Counted from the stretch's first letter, positions 1-8,714 are shown. The stretch is 64,000 nt of DNA from Lewinellaceae bacterium (GCA_020636315.1 JACJYA010000004.1:310001-374000), one strand, 5' to 3'. The notes: generated from the letters alone by a model not told the origin. Numbers and translations: made by a program.

Positions 1-224
1 TCGTGGCGGTGGCCTACGAAAACCTGGGATTCGTCATTTTTTACGTGGTATCAATGGCGGTTGTCGCTTTTCACCTGCTACACGGGTTCCAGAGCGCCTT
101 TCAGACGCTGGGCCTCAACCACAAAAAATATACCCCTTTCATCAAAGGCCTGGGGAAAGCATATTCTATTCTTGTGCCGTTGGGTTTTGCCATCATTCCG
201 GTCTATATGTATTTCTTTCATTAG
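1..224 (+). CDS. sdhC: Succinate dehydrogenase cytochrome b558 subunit, C-terminal part
   Basis: This is the membrane anchor of succinate dehydrogenase/fumarate reductase, which carries electrons between the FAD/Fe-S subunits and menaquinone. Only about the last 74 residues are in the window; the reading frame is open to the left edge, so the gene is cut by the window and not truncated. Two hydrophobic segments are visible. The first ends in HLLHGFQSAF, where the histidines match the conserved haem-ligand segment of the Bacteroidota b558 family; the second ends in the short cytoplasmic or periplasmic tail VYMYFFH. It is followed after 50 bp by sdhA and then sdhB, the usual sdhCAB order. The identification rests on the family motif plus this context and is quite secure. 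Confidence 0.9.
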   Translation, partial: VAVAYENLGFVIFYVVSMAVVAFHLLHGFQSAFQTLGLNHKKYTPFIKGLGKAYSILVPLGFAIIPVYMYFFH

Positions 225-274
225 GCATGCCCCACAACCAGAATAAATTGTTAAAAATCAATAAATCCTTAGCC

Positions 275-2275
275 ATGAGCTTTGATAGTAATATCCCTCC
301 CGGGCCACTAGCAGAAAAATGGACGCGCTACCGCGGCACCATGAACCTGGTGGCTCCCAATAATAAAAGGCGAATTGAGATCATCGTAGTCGGCACCGGC
401 CTGGCAGGTGCTTCCGCCGCTGCCTCGCTGGGCGAACTCGGCTATAACGTCAAATGCTTCACTTTCCATGACAGCCCCCGCCGCGCCCACAGCATTGCCG
501 CTCAGGGGGGCATCAACGCCGCCAAGAATTACGCCAACGACGGCGATAGCGTCTATCGCCTCTTTTACGATACCATTAAAGGCGGAGACTACCGCTCCCG
601 CGAGGCCAACGTACACCGGCTGGCCGAAGTGAGCCGCAACATCATCGACCAGGCCGTAGCTCAGGGGGTGCCTTTTGCCCGCGATTACGGTGGCCTGCTC
701 GACAACCGCTCCTTCGGCGGGGTGCAGGTGAGCCGCACCTTCTACGCCCGGGGGCAGACTGGCCAGCAGCTGTTGCTGGGCGCTTACCAGGCGCTTTCCC
801 GCCAGATCTCCCTGGGCAGCGTAGAGATGTATAACCGCCACGAGATGCTCGACCTGGTGCTGGTTGACGGCAAGGCGCGCGGCATCATCGTCCGCAACTT
901 GCTGACGGGTGAGCTGGAGCGCCACGCCGCCCATTGCGTCGTATTGGCCACCGGCGGCTACGGCAACGTATTCTACCTGTCCACCAACGCCATGAACTGC
1001 AACGTCACGGCTGCCTGGCGGGCCACCCGCCGCGGCGCCTACATGGCCAATCCCTGCTTCACTCAGATCCACCCCACCTGCATCCCCCAGTCGGGCGACT
1101 ACCAGTCGAAGCTGACCCTCATGTCGGAATCGCTGCGCAACGACGGCCGGGTATGGGTGCCCAAAAAGCAGGAGGACGCCAAAGCCATTCGCGAAGGCAG
1201 AAAAACCGGCAATGACATCCCGGAAGAAGACCGCGATTACTACCTGGAGCGCCGCTATCCGGCATTCGGCAACCTGGTGCCCCGTGACGTGGCCTCCCGC
1301 GCCGCCAAAGTGGCCTGCGATGAGGGCCTGGGCGTAGCACCCACCGGCCTGGCCGTTTTCCTCGACTTTGATGACGCCATCATGCGCTACGGCAAATCAA
1401 AAGCCCACTCCATGGGCCTCCACAATCCCAGCGATGCCAAAGTCCGTGAGCTGGGTGAAAAAGTCGTGGAAGAGAAGTACGGCAACCTTTTTGAGATGTA
1501 CGAAAAGATCACCGGGGAGAATCCCTATCAGCTGCCGATGAAGATCTACCCTGCCGTTCACTATACCATGGGAGGCCTCTGGGTCGATTACAACCTGGAA
1601 ACCAACATCCCGGGGTTGTTCTCCATCGGAGAGTGCAATTTCTCGGACCACGGCGCCAACCGCCTGGGAGCGTCCGCGCTCATGCAGGGCCTGGCCGACG
1701 GATACTTCGTGCTGCCCTACACCATCGGGCAGTTCCTCAGCAATGAGATCCGGACACCAAAGTTCGACCCGAACGCTCAGGAGTTCCTCGATACCGAAAA
1801 GGATACCCGCGAGCGCCTAGAAAAGATGATGAACGTCAAGGGCGGCCAGTCCGTAGAAAGCTTCCATCGCCGCCTCGGTAAGATCATGTGGGACTACTGC
1901 GGCATGTCGCGCAACGCCGAGGGGCTGAAGAAGGCGCGCACGATGATACAGGAACTGCGCGAAGAGTTCTATAAAGATGTTTTCGTTCCCGGTTCGATGA
2001 ACGACTATAACCCCGAGCTGGAAAAGGCACACCGCGTGGCCGACTTCTTTGAGCTCGGCGAGTTGATGGTCCTTGACGCTCTGGACCGCAACGAATCCTG
2101 CGGCGGCCACTTCCGCGAAGAATATCAGACGGAAGAAGGAGAGGCGCTGCGCGATGACGAAGACTACACTTATGTCTCCGCCTGGGAATACAAGGGCTGG
2201 GATGAAGAACCCGTCCTTCATAAGGAGGAACTCGTCTTCGAGAATGTTGAGCTGAAGACGCGGAGTTATAAGTAG
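275..2275 (+). CDS. sdhA: Succinate dehydrogenase flavoprotein subunit
   Basis: Catalytic subunit that oxidises succinate to fumarate (or the reverse) with covalently bound FAD, at the membrane as part of complex II. The N-terminus has the dinucleotide-binding segment VVGTGLAGASAAASLGELGY. The HSIAAQGGINAA stretch supplies the histidine that normally links to FAD. QIHPTCIP, the RDVASRA arginine region and VHYTMGGLWVDYN match the dicarboxylate-binding and capping domains, and HGANRLGASAL is the second FAD segment. I prefer the ATG at 275 (MSFDSNIPPGPL, the usual N-terminus of this family, 666 aa) over the in-frame ATG at 227, which adds 16 residues with no family counterpart. It is cotranscribed with sdhC and sdhB. 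Confidence 0.95.
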   Translation: MSFDSNIPPGPLAEKWTRYRGTMNLVAPNNKRRIEIIVVGTGLAGASAAASLGELGYNVKCFTFHDSPRRAHSIAAQGGINAAKNYANDGDSVYRLFYDTIKGGDYRSREANVHRLAEVSRNIIDQAVAQGVPFARDYGGLLDNRSFGGVQVSRTFYARGQTGQQLLLGAYQALSRQISLGSVEMYNRHEMLDLVLVDGKARGIIVRNLLTGELERHAAHCVVLATGGYGNVFYLSTNAMNCNVTAAWRATRRGAYMANPCFTQIHPTCIPQSGDYQSKLTLMSESLRNDGRVWVPKKQEDAKAIREGRKTGNDIPEEDRDYYLERRYPAFGNLVPRDVASRAAKVACDEGLGVAPTGLAVFLDFDDAIMRYGKSKAHSMGLHNPSDAKVRELGEKVVEEKYGNLFEMYEKITGENPYQLPMKIYPAVHYTMGGLWVDYNLETNIPGLFSIGECNFSDHGANRLGASALMQGLADGYFVLPYTIGQFLSNEIRTPKFDPNAQEFLDTEKDTRERLEKMMNVKGGQSVESFHRRLGKIMWDYCGMSRNAEGLKKARTMIQELREEFYKDVFVPGSMNDYNPELEKAHRVADFFELGELMVLDALDRNESCGGHFREEYQTEEGEALRDDEDYTYVSAWEYKGWDEEPVLHKEELVFENVELKTRSYK

Positions 2276-2382
2276 TGTATCAGTGTATCAGTGCATTTGT
2301 TGTGGAAAGGCGGAAAAGTGTAAAAGTGTAAAAGATTCCTCACGGATGCCGGTTATTGCTAAAACTTAAAAAAGACCAGACA

Positions 2383-3135
2383 ATGAAGCTTACGCTTAAA
2401 ATATGGCGGCAGAAAGGCCCCAAAGAGAAAGGGCGCTTCGAATCCTATCAGGTGGAAGCCAACCCGCACATGTCCTTTTTGGAAATGCTGGACGTGCTCA
2501 ACGAAGAGTTGATCGCCAAAAAGGAAGAACCCGTAACTTTTGAGCACGACTGCCGGGAAGGGATCTGCGGCACCTGCAGCCTGGTGATCAACGGCCAGCC
2601 CCACGGCCCCAACCGGGGTACGGCAACCTGCCAGTTGCACATGCGCCACTACAAGGATGGCGATATCATCGTCATCGAGCCCTATCGGGCCAGCGCATTC
2701 CCCGTCCTTAAAGACCTGGCGGTGGACCGTTCGGCTTTTGACCGCATCATGCAGGCCGGAGGTTACATTTCGGTCAGTACCGGTGCGCCGCAAGACGGCA
2801 ATGCCATTCCTATTGAAAAGGACCAGGCGTCAGAGGCTTTCGACGCGGCTGCCTGCATCGGATGCGGAGCCTGCGTTGCCGCCTGCCCCAATGCTTCGGC
2901 CATGCTGTTTGTCAGCGCCAAGGTATCTCACCTGGCGTTGCTGCCACAGGGCCAGGTAGAAGCCAGCCGCCGCGCTCAGGCCATGGTCAGGCAGATGGAT
3001 GAGGAGGGCTTCGGCATGTGCTCCAACATTACGGCCTGCGAAGCGGAATGCCCGAAAGAGATCTCCGTGACCAATATTGCCCGGCTGAACCGGGAGTATC
3101 TCTCTTCGAGCATTAAGTCGCAGATCAAGGTGTAA
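2383..3135 (+). CDS. sdhB: Succinate dehydrogenase iron-sulfur subunit
   Basis: Electron-transfer subunit of complex II, 250 aa. The N-terminal ferredoxin-like half carries the [2Fe-2S] cysteines in CREGICGTC plus a later Cys in ATCQLH. The C-terminal half has CIGCGACVAACPN and MCSNITACEAECPKEI, the ligands of the [4Fe-4S] and [3Fe-4S] clusters. All expected cysteines are present. The ATG at 2383 (MKLTLKIW) is the natural start; an upstream in-frame TTG at 2356 would only add a lysine-rich stretch. It lies 107 bp after sdhA and is followed within 30 bp by a strong intrinsic terminator, so it ends the operon. Confidence 0.95.
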   Translation: MKLTLKIWRQKGPKEKGRFESYQVEANPHMSFLEMLDVLNEELIAKKEEPVTFEHDCREGICGTCSLVINGQPHGPNRGTATCQLHMRHYKDGDIIVIEPYRASAFPVLKDLAVDRSAFDRIMQAGGYISVSTGAPQDGNAIPIEKDQASEAFDAAACIGCGACVAACPNASAMLFVSAKVSHLALLPQGQVEASRRAQAMVRQMDEEGFGMCSNITACEAECPKEISVTNIARLNREYLSSSIKSQIKV

Positions 3136-3161
3136 TACCCCTCGCTTTCCACCTTCTCATC

Positions 3162-3196
3162 AACCTTCCAGGTTCTTTCAACCTGGAAGGTTTTTC
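3162..3196 (+). terminator. Intrinsic terminator of the sdhCAB operon
   Basis: A perfect 13-bp stem (AACCTTCCAGGTT at 3162-3174 paired with 3180-3192), a 5-nt loop and a run of T lie directly after the sdhB stop codon. Confidence 0.85.
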
Positions 3197-3270
3197 CCAC
3201 TATTTTCCTCTAGCCCGGAAGTTAAAAAGCTACTGTCCTGTGCAGTTTTACACCCTTTCGCCGTTCCATA

Positions 3271-3954
3271 ATGAAAACGGAGCTTATGAAATTACCCCTA
3301 ACGCTCTTTCTTCTCTTCCTTCTCTTCTTTCCCGCCATTGCCCAGAAAAAATTTACCCTGGGGCTGATGGGCGGCCCCAACTTTTCCCTGCTGCAGGAAA
3401 TTGCCCCTCGCGATGGCCAGCCTTTTGTGAGCAGTTTCAACGGGCAAACGAGATGGCTGGCGGGGCTGCAGGCCGGCCTGGCGGCCACCTACCGGTTCTC
3501 TAACCGGTTTGCGCTATCCGCCAATGCCCTTTATGCCCAAAAAGGCTACCGGATGGACAATCCTATACTCACCTTCAGGGAAACCGGGACAACGAACCGT
3601 TTTGAATACCTGAGTTTCCCGTTTCTGTCTCGTTTTTATCCGGTAGAAGAATTTTATCTGGAGGCAGGAGCGGAGGTGAGTACCCTGCTATCGGCTGCTT
3701 CTCGTACGATAGAGGAAAATATTGGCCTGGGCAGATTAATCACTATTAAGGATATTGATTGGGGCCTGGCCCTTGGCTTTGGTTTTACTGTGGTTAAACG
3801 GCTGCACCTTCAGGCGCGCTATATTCACGGGCTGTCCAGTTTGCTCGAAGCGCCTCAACTAATCAGCCAACATGGAATGCCACTGGATATTAATCCCGGT
3901 ATCTATAAGAACCGCAGCCTGCAATTCAGCGTAGTGATGGGCCTGGTGGAATAG
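3271..3954 (+). CDS. Outer-membrane beta-barrel protein (PorT-like family)
   Basis: A 227-aa protein with a typical signal peptide (charged start, long Leu/Phe core, cleavage likely after AIAQ) and alternating hydrophobic/polar strands starting with FTLGLMGGPNFS. This is the usual beginning of the Bacteroidota outer-membrane beta-barrel (PorT-like) domain. The C-terminus ends in RSLQFSVVMGLVE, a final-strand pattern. Family members are small 8-strand barrels of mostly unknown function. An alternative start at 3286 (MKLPLTL) gives a slightly shorter signal peptide. It stands alone between the sdh terminator and an unrelated gene, so the context gives no hint of its role. Confidence 0.75.
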   Translation: MKTELMKLPLTLFLLFLLFFPAIAQKKFTLGLMGGPNFSLLQEIAPRDGQPFVSSFNGQTRWLAGLQAGLAATYRFSNRFALSANALYAQKGYRMDNPILTFRETGTTNRFEYLSFPFLSRFYPVEEFYLEAGAEVSTLLSAASRTIEENIGLGRLITIKDIDWGLALGFGFTVVKRLHLQARYIHGLSSLLEAPQLISQHGMPLDINPGIYKNRSLQFSVVMGLVE

Positions 3955-4125
3955 GATACTCAATACCTGCCACCTCCAAACAAGCTCTCAGGGAAGGACA
4001 AAGGAAGGCGGCTTTTTCCCGGGGGTTGCATAGTGGAATGCATTCGGAGGGGTTAAGGTTCATAGAAGCATGGCTACAGTTTTTTTCCCGGGCCGGAAAA
4101 AACTCCAATCCACTCTAAACTTATT

Positions 4126-4180
4126 TTAGTTTTGCTTGTCTATACAATAGTTTTACTATTAAAAACAAAAGCAAAACTAA
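4126..4180. promoter_or_regulatory. Perfect 12-bp inverted repeat upstream of the PepSY-like gene
   Basis: TTAGTTTTGCTT at 4126-4137 is exactly complementary to 4169-4180, with a 31-bp spacer that holds a second small dyad (AATAGT/ACTATT, 4146-4160). The right arm ends 7 bp before the ATG at 4187, and the left arm contains TAGTTTTG, a fit to the Bacteroidota -7 box. It could be an operator pair or a 5'-UTR hairpin that sequesters the start region. Confidence 0.45.
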
Positions 4181-4186
4181 ATACTT

Positions 4187-4705
4187 ATGAAAAATTCCAT
4201 TTTAGCTTTACTCCTCTGGGCCGCGGCCACTTCAGCCACAAGTGCAAATGACAATATACCGGCCGCCGTTCGGGAAAGCTTCGCCCAATTGTATCCGGAG
4301 ATCGAAGCGCCGTTCTGGGAAGAGCGCCACGATGGGATCGTCGCTTTCTTCCAGGACGAAGAAGGGTTGAAAAAAGCGTTTTTCCAGGAGGATGGCAGCT
4401 GGATAGAAACCCGCATCCGCCTGGGCCGGGGGGAGTTGCCGGAGGGCGTAAACAACTTTATCCGGGAAAACTACCGGGAAGCCGAGATCAGCTTTTGCGG
4501 CAAGGTATATACCGAAAGCGGCGCCTGGTATCGGGTTGAATCGGAATTGCCGGATCGGATCGTTTTGAAAACGCTGGATGAAGAGGGCAAGCTGATCGAA
4601 GAGCGCGCCATTCTCCTGAGCGTTGGCATCCAACCCGCCCCGGCTAAGGCGGGCCCGGCGGAGCTTCTCCCGAAGCGACAGATCCGGTTGCTGGAGGCGA
4701 AATGA
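4187..4705 (+). CDS. Secreted PepSY-like domain protein
   Basis: A 172-aa exported protein with a signal peptide ending near TSANDN. The mature part contains two copies of a motif typical of the PepSY-like (BLIP-related) family: a helix IPAAVRESFAQLYPEIEAPFWE followed by a beta-hairpin with dGSWIET, then a second helix LPEGVNNFIRENYREAEI followed by YRVESELPDRIVLKTLDEEGKLI. Such proteins are periplasmic or surface-exposed and are thought to bind peptides or inhibit proteases, but no function is established. A perfect inverted repeat sits just upstream of the start codon. Confidence 0.65.
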   Translation: MKNSILALLLWAAATSATSANDNIPAAVRESFAQLYPEIEAPFWEERHDGIVAFFQDEEGLKKAFFQEDGSWIETRIRLGRGELPEGVNNFIRENYREAEISFCGKVYTESGAWYRVESELPDRIVLKTLDEEGKLIEERAILLSVGIQPAPAKAGPAELLPKRQIRLLEAK

Positions 4706-4715
4706 CCGGATAGCT

Positions 4716-4856
4716 ATGAACTCCGAAATAGAAGTCATGGAGCAGCTGGGCGCCGATGAGATCATCCCGGCTCAATGGGAGGCTTCCATGCAGATATCCA
4801 AAAGGGCGATGGCCGCCTTCAACCGGGAGGATAGAAAAAGACCGCTTACGGTTTGA
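4716..4856 (+). CDS. Possible small 46-aa protein
   Basis: Short ATG-started frame (MNSEIEVMEQLGADEIIP...) 11 bp after the PepSY-like gene, overlapping the 3' end of the convergent lytT-type gene by 11 bp. Its composition (acidic N-terminus, basic C-terminus, codon use like its neighbours) is protein-like, but I recognise no family and there is no independent support. It could simply be intergenic sequence. Confidence 0.22.
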   Translation: MNSEIEVMEQLGADEIIPAQWEASMQISKRAMAAFNREDRKRPLTV

Positions 4857-5607
4857 GCCCGCCGCCACCGGCCAGCTGTGAAAATAAAGCCTCCCGGTAG
4901 GCCTTCGCCACCGGGATGGCCCGGGCCCCAATCACCACCTGATGTTTTTCAACCTCTTCTACATGCGGCAGAGCCACAATATAGGAGCGGTGGACCTGCA
5001 TAAAGCGGGAGGCCGGCAGCATTTCCAGTGCCTCATTCATGCTGAAGCGGGACAGCAGCCGTCGTTCCGGAGTATAAAACCAGAGGTAGTTCCCGTCTTT
5101 TTCCAGGAAAAGGATCTCCTCGATGGCAAGGCGGAAGTGCTTTTTGCCGCTTTTTATGAACAAGTGCCCGGAAAGGCTCTCTTCGGCATTTTCTTCCGGG
5201 GTGGGCCCCTCCTTCAACTGCCGGGGCCGCCATCGCTCCTTCGCCCGGAGAGCTGCCTTGAGGAACCGCTCGTAACGAATAGGCTTGACGAGATAGTCAA
5301 CCGCATCCTGTTCATAGCTCTCAACGGCATATTCGGAATAGGCAGTGGTAAAAATGATCATCGGCCGGCCCCCGGCCAGTTCCCGGAAGGTCAGGCCGGA
5401 AACATCCGGCAGGTTGATGTCCAGAAAAACAAGCGTATCGGGGTTATCCTTCAGCCAGGCCAAGGCCTCTACCGGGCTGCGGAAGGTGCGCTGAAGGTCC
5501 AGGAAAGGGACTTTATCGGCATGGATCCGGATCACTTCCAGGGCCCGTGGCTCGTCATCCACCGCGATACATTTAATCCTGCCCTCCTGATGCTGCGTCC
5601 TCTTCAT
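4846..5607 (-). CDS. LytTR-family response regulator
   Basis: DNA-binding response regulator of 253 aa. The N-terminal receiver domain has the acidic pair in VDDEPRA, the phospho-acceptor Asp in FLDINLPDVSG, Thr in IIFTTAY and Lys in YLVKPI. The C-terminal LytTR domain runs from about residue 145 (LFIKSGKKHFRL, EEILFLEKDGNYLWFY, RFMQVHRSYIV). LytTR proteins bind pairs of short direct repeats and activate transcription. It overlaps its partner histidine kinase by 35 bp, so the two are translationally coupled. Such pairs commonly act on cell-envelope or extracellular-matrix genes, but the targets of this one are unknown. Confidence 0.92.
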   Translation of the reverse strand: MKRTQHQEGRIKCIAVDDEPRALEVIRIHADKVPFLDLQRTFRSPVEALAWLKDNPDTLVFLDINLPDVSGLTFRELAGGRPMIIFTTAYSEYAVESYEQDAVDYLVKPIRYERFLKAALRAKERWRPRQLKEGPTPEENAEESLSGHLFIKSGKKHFRLAIEEILFLEKDGNYLWFYTPERRLLSRFSMNEALEMLPASRFMQVHRSYIVALPHVEEVEKHQVVIGARAIPVAKAYREALFSQLAGGGGLKP

Positions 5608-6643
5608 TGAGGCTGATTTGAAGGTTTACGGAAAAAATATCCCCATTCCGGCCAATATCCAGTTGGTGCCGGCCGGGATAGAGCAACTCCAGGCGCCGGC
5701 GGGCATTTTCCAGCCCGACTCCGGTACGCTCCTCGTGTGGCCGCCCCTGTTCCTGAATGGTATTGGTGGCCAGGAAACGGAGCTGCCGGCCTTCCACTTC
5801 AGCTTTTATGTTGATCACCGAATGCCGCCCGTAACGGATACCGTGTTTGAAGGCATTTTCCACAAAGGGCACGAGGAGAAGAGGCGCTATTTTCAACCGC
5901 TTCATTTCGCCGGAAAACTGCAGGGCGATATCCACATCATCGGATTCTTCGAGGCTCAGGCTTTGCATTTCCACCATGCTCTGAATGAACCGAAGCTCTT
6001 TGGTTAAAGGTACGTAATCCGCCCGGGAATCGTAAACGGCATAGCGCATCAGCTCCGCCAGGCTGGCAATGCCGTCGGACAGAGGGGCGTTACCCTCCCG
6101 TTCCGCCAGCGCGTAGAGGTTGTTCAAGGTATTGAACAGGAAGTGAGGATTGAGCTGAGCCTTGAGGTAATTCAGCTCGGCGGCCAGTTTTTCCTCTGCC
6201 AGGAGCGCCCGCTGCCGTTCATTGTTCCACCAGTCTTTGGAAAGGCGGTAAGCAAAAGCCGCAAATAGGAACAGAAGACTGAAAAGAACGTCCATTCCAA
6301 CCGGGATCAGAACCTTTATCCCGAACAGCAAATGATGCGCCCCCCACTCCACCAGCTGGCAGGCCAGCAACAACGCCCCCAGTGAATATAAAAGCCGTTG
6401 CCACTTCCGCTTTGCAAAATACTCAGGCAGGACGTAAAAAGCGGCGCCGTAAAAGAAAAGAGCTTTGCCCGCCAGGACGATCACCATGGAAGGCAGGACA
6501 CCGCTGGCCCGGACGTACATTTCACGCTCCATCCCGTTTTCCACCACTATTTCTACACTTTCAAATGCAAAGGCGGTATAGAGTATCCACAGGCAAAACA
6601 GCCAGAAGGCAAGGTGCAGTATGGTTTCCGTCCAGGGTTTCAT
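5573..6643 (-). CDS. LytS-type sensor histidine kinase (His_kinase domain)
   Basis: Membrane sensor kinase partner of the downstream LytTR regulator. Four hydrophobic segments occupy roughly the first 130 residues. They are followed by a short coiled coil and the His_kinase motif LKAQLNPHFLFNTLNNLY, whose histidine is the phosphorylation site. The C-terminal ATPase region has VPFVENAFKHGIRYG (N box) and GVGLENARRRLELLY (G box). I start at the ATG giving MKPWTETILHLAFWLF; an in-frame ATG 18 bp upstream (6661) is also possible. No extracellular ligand domain is present, as usual for this family. Confidence 0.9.
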   Translation of the reverse strand: MKPWTETILHLAFWLFCLWILYTAFAFESVEIVVENGMEREMYVRASGVLPSMVIVLAGKALFFYGAAFYVLPEYFAKRKWQRLLYSLGALLLACQLVEWGAHHLLFGIKVLIPVGMDVLFSLLFLFAAFAYRLSKDWWNNERQRALLAEEKLAAELNYLKAQLNPHFLFNTLNNLYALAEREGNAPLSDGIASLAELMRYAVYDSRADYVPLTKELRFIQSMVEMQSLSLEESDDVDIALQFSGEMKRLKIAPLLLVPFVENAFKHGIRYGRHSVINIKAEVEGRQLRFLATNTIQEQGRPHEERTGVGLENARRRLELLYPGRHQLDIGRNGDIFSVNLQISLNEEDAASGGQD

Positions 6644-6823
6644 CGCCGCAAATATCACCATTCCCGGGCTTTTGCACCAGGAATTGTGATCAATACTCCT
6701 GGTTTTGTTACCAATGAGCCGCTACCGCCGTTGCGGCCAACCGTAACAAAAAGCCGGGCACTCTTCACATTAAGTTGCGGGGAGGCCGGCAATCCTGCTT
6801 CTTTGGGCAAAAAACAGAAAAAC

Positions 6824-8365
6824 ATGAAAAAGCAAATCACTCCGGCCCTGATCTTTCTATTACTTGCCTGCCGAATGGCCACCGCCGGGCCAACCGGCCC
6901 TCAAACGCCGGCTATGATGGAAGAAACCCCTTCTTTCAAAGAAGCGGGCCTTTCCAACCACGGCAATTTCAACCCCGCTCAAAGCGAAAAAACCATTTGG
7001 CCCGAGATCGCTTCAAAAGAAAAGATCGCCCGGGAGGCCGCCCGGATCGCAGGTGAATATCACGATATGGGCTGGTTTTCAGGAGTGGTGCTCCTGGCGG
7101 AGAAAGGAAAACCCTTTTACCAGCAGGCATTCGGATATGCCGATATTAAAAATAAGGTGCCCAATACAATGGACACCAAGTTTCGCATAGGCTCCATCAA
7201 CAAGGATTATACCGCCGTGCTGGTGCTTCAGATGGTTGAAGCCGGCCAGCTCACGCTGGAAGATAAACTGGCAAAATTCCAGCTCGGCTTTCCGGCAGAT
7301 ATAGCCGGGAAGATCACCCTCCGGCAGTTGCTGAACCACACTGCCGGCTTCGGCGATATCTTCATTCCCGAATACCTGGATAACATCCGCTCTTACAAAA
7401 GTATCGATGACATCATTCCACTCCTCAGGGAGGAACCCCTGGCCTACGAACCGGGTACCGATCAGCAATATTCGAACTATGGCTATATCGTACTCGGCGC
7501 CATCCTGGAAAAGGTAAGCGGCAAGAGCTATGAACAACTGCTCCAGGAAAACATATTCCAACCCCTTGGCGCCACGAACACGCTTTGCCGGATTGCCGAA
7601 GAGATCGAAGGGGAGGCGCGCAGTTACCGTTATACGCTCAGCGGAGAAAAAGTGGACCATACTCCTCTTCTGGAATATCCGACCCCCGATGGTGGAATGT
7701 ATTCCACTGCTGCCGAACAACTGGATTTCTTCCAGGCATTGTTCTACACCGATAAGCTGATCAGCGACAAGAGCAAAGCCCTGATGCTCACTGATTATTC
7801 TGATGCTCCTCCTGCCTGGGAAAACATCATCGGCCAGGAAGGCGCTGTGCTGGGCTTCGCCGGCGGAGGGCCGGGAGTAAGCGCTGTGGTGGAAATCATA
7901 CTCAAAGAACAATACCTGTTCATAGTGCTGGCCAATACCGACCGCAACATCGCGGAACTGATCAGCCGACGCATCGAGCAGTCCGCCCTGGAGCGCCCGG
8001 TGGAAAAGGTTCAGCTGCCTGCCGGCAACTACCTGTACGGCATCCTTCAGAAGAAGGGAGATCAATACCTCAGGCAAAACATTGAAAAGCTGCTGGAACA
8101 GGGCGGATATGAGAGCAAAAGCCCCATGTTGCTCAACCAAATGGGCTACACCTTACTGGAAGAGGGAAAAACTAAAGAAGCCATCGAAGTTTTCCGGATC
8201 AACACCGAACTCTACCCCGAAGAGGCCAACCCCTGGGACAGCCTGGCCGAAGCTTACCTGCGGTCCGGAGATGAGAAAATGGCATTGAAATATTATCGGA
8301 AAGCGCTGGAGATCGACCCGGATTTTCCCAGTGCCAGGAAGATGGTGGAGGAGTTAGGGGAGTGA
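6824..8365 (+). CDS. Secreted serine hydrolase (beta-lactamase/S12 fold) with C-terminal TPRs
   Basis: A 513-aa exported protein. After a signal peptide (MKKQITPALIFLLLACRMATAG) a penicillin-binding/class C beta-lactamase fold covers about residues 60-400. It has the nucleophile motif SINK (SxxK), the YSN motif in QQYSNYGYIVLG and the loop LLNHTAGFGDI. The third active-site box, usually HTG or KTG, reads FAGGGPG, so the usual His and Thr are replaced. The last ~90 residues form two TPR units (NQMGYTLLEEGKTKEAIEVF, and DSLAEAYLRSGDEKMALKYY). Probable peptidase or esterase of the cell envelope; true beta-lactam resistance is unlikely. Its promoter lies in the divergent gap with the kinase gene. 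Confidence 0.85.
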   Translation: MKKQITPALIFLLLACRMATAGPTGPQTPAMMEETPSFKEAGLSNHGNFNPAQSEKTIWPEIASKEKIAREAARIAGEYHDMGWFSGVVLLAEKGKPFYQQAFGYADIKNKVPNTMDTKFRIGSINKDYTAVLVLQMVEAGQLTLEDKLAKFQLGFPADIAGKITLRQLLNHTAGFGDIFIPEYLDNIRSYKSIDDIIPLLREEPLAYEPGTDQQYSNYGYIVLGAILEKVSGKSYEQLLQENIFQPLGATNTLCRIAEEIEGEARSYRYTLSGEKVDHTPLLEYPTPDGGMYSTAAEQLDFFQALFYTDKLISDKSKALMLTDYSDAPPAWENIIGQEGAVLGFAGGGPGVSAVVEIILKEQYLFIVLANTDRNIAELISRRIEQSALERPVEKVQLPAGNYLYGILQKKGDQYLRQNIEKLLEQGGYESKSPMLLNQMGYTLLEEGKTKEAIEVFRINTELYPEEANPWDSLAEAYLRSGDEKMALKYYRKALEIDPDFPSARKMVEELGE

Positions 8366-8601
8366 GAAGGGAAGAGAGGGTGAGGGGGTGACGAAGGGGA
8401 GGGGAAATCACACACAGTCGCCGGAAGTCAATCTTTGCTTTCCGGAATCTCCTGCGTGTGATTCAAGCCGATAAATACTGTGTCAATACTGTTTTGTAAC
8501 ACTGGGAAAGACTTGACAAGTTTTCTCCCTGGCGCCTTCTGGTAAACTTGTCAAGTCTAATCGGATAAGTAGTCGGACAGATTTTATTTTAAATATCATA
8601 A

Positions 8602-8710
8602 TTCAAGCGCTAATGAGAAATTAGCGCTTGAAGGCCATCTTTAAGCGGCAATTTTCCATTGCCGCTTAAATTTGAGGCCTTTTTATACTCAATTTTAATA
8701 TGCCCGGCTA
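8602..8710. repeat. Modular double-hairpin intergenic repeat, copy 1
   Basis: Two perfect hairpins in tandem. Arms at 8602-8614/8620-8632 (TTCAAGCGCTAAT) are followed by GGCCATCTT and then arms at 8640-8652/8658-8670 (TTTAAGCGGCAAT). A tail resembling ATACTCAA...TGCCCGG follows. The same modules recur in a different arrangement near 27435-27533, so this is a dispersed repeat family and not a single terminator, although either hairpin could stop transcription. Confidence 0.7.
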
Positions 8711-8714
8711 CTTA

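Noticed and set aside
227..274. Upstream ATG of sdhA as the true start
   Set aside because: The added 16 residues have no counterpart in the family, whereas MSFDSNIPPGPL matches usual N-termini.
308..1072. 254-codon minus-strand ORF opposite sdhA
   Set aside because: It is a shadow frame of a certain gene with no recognisable protein features.
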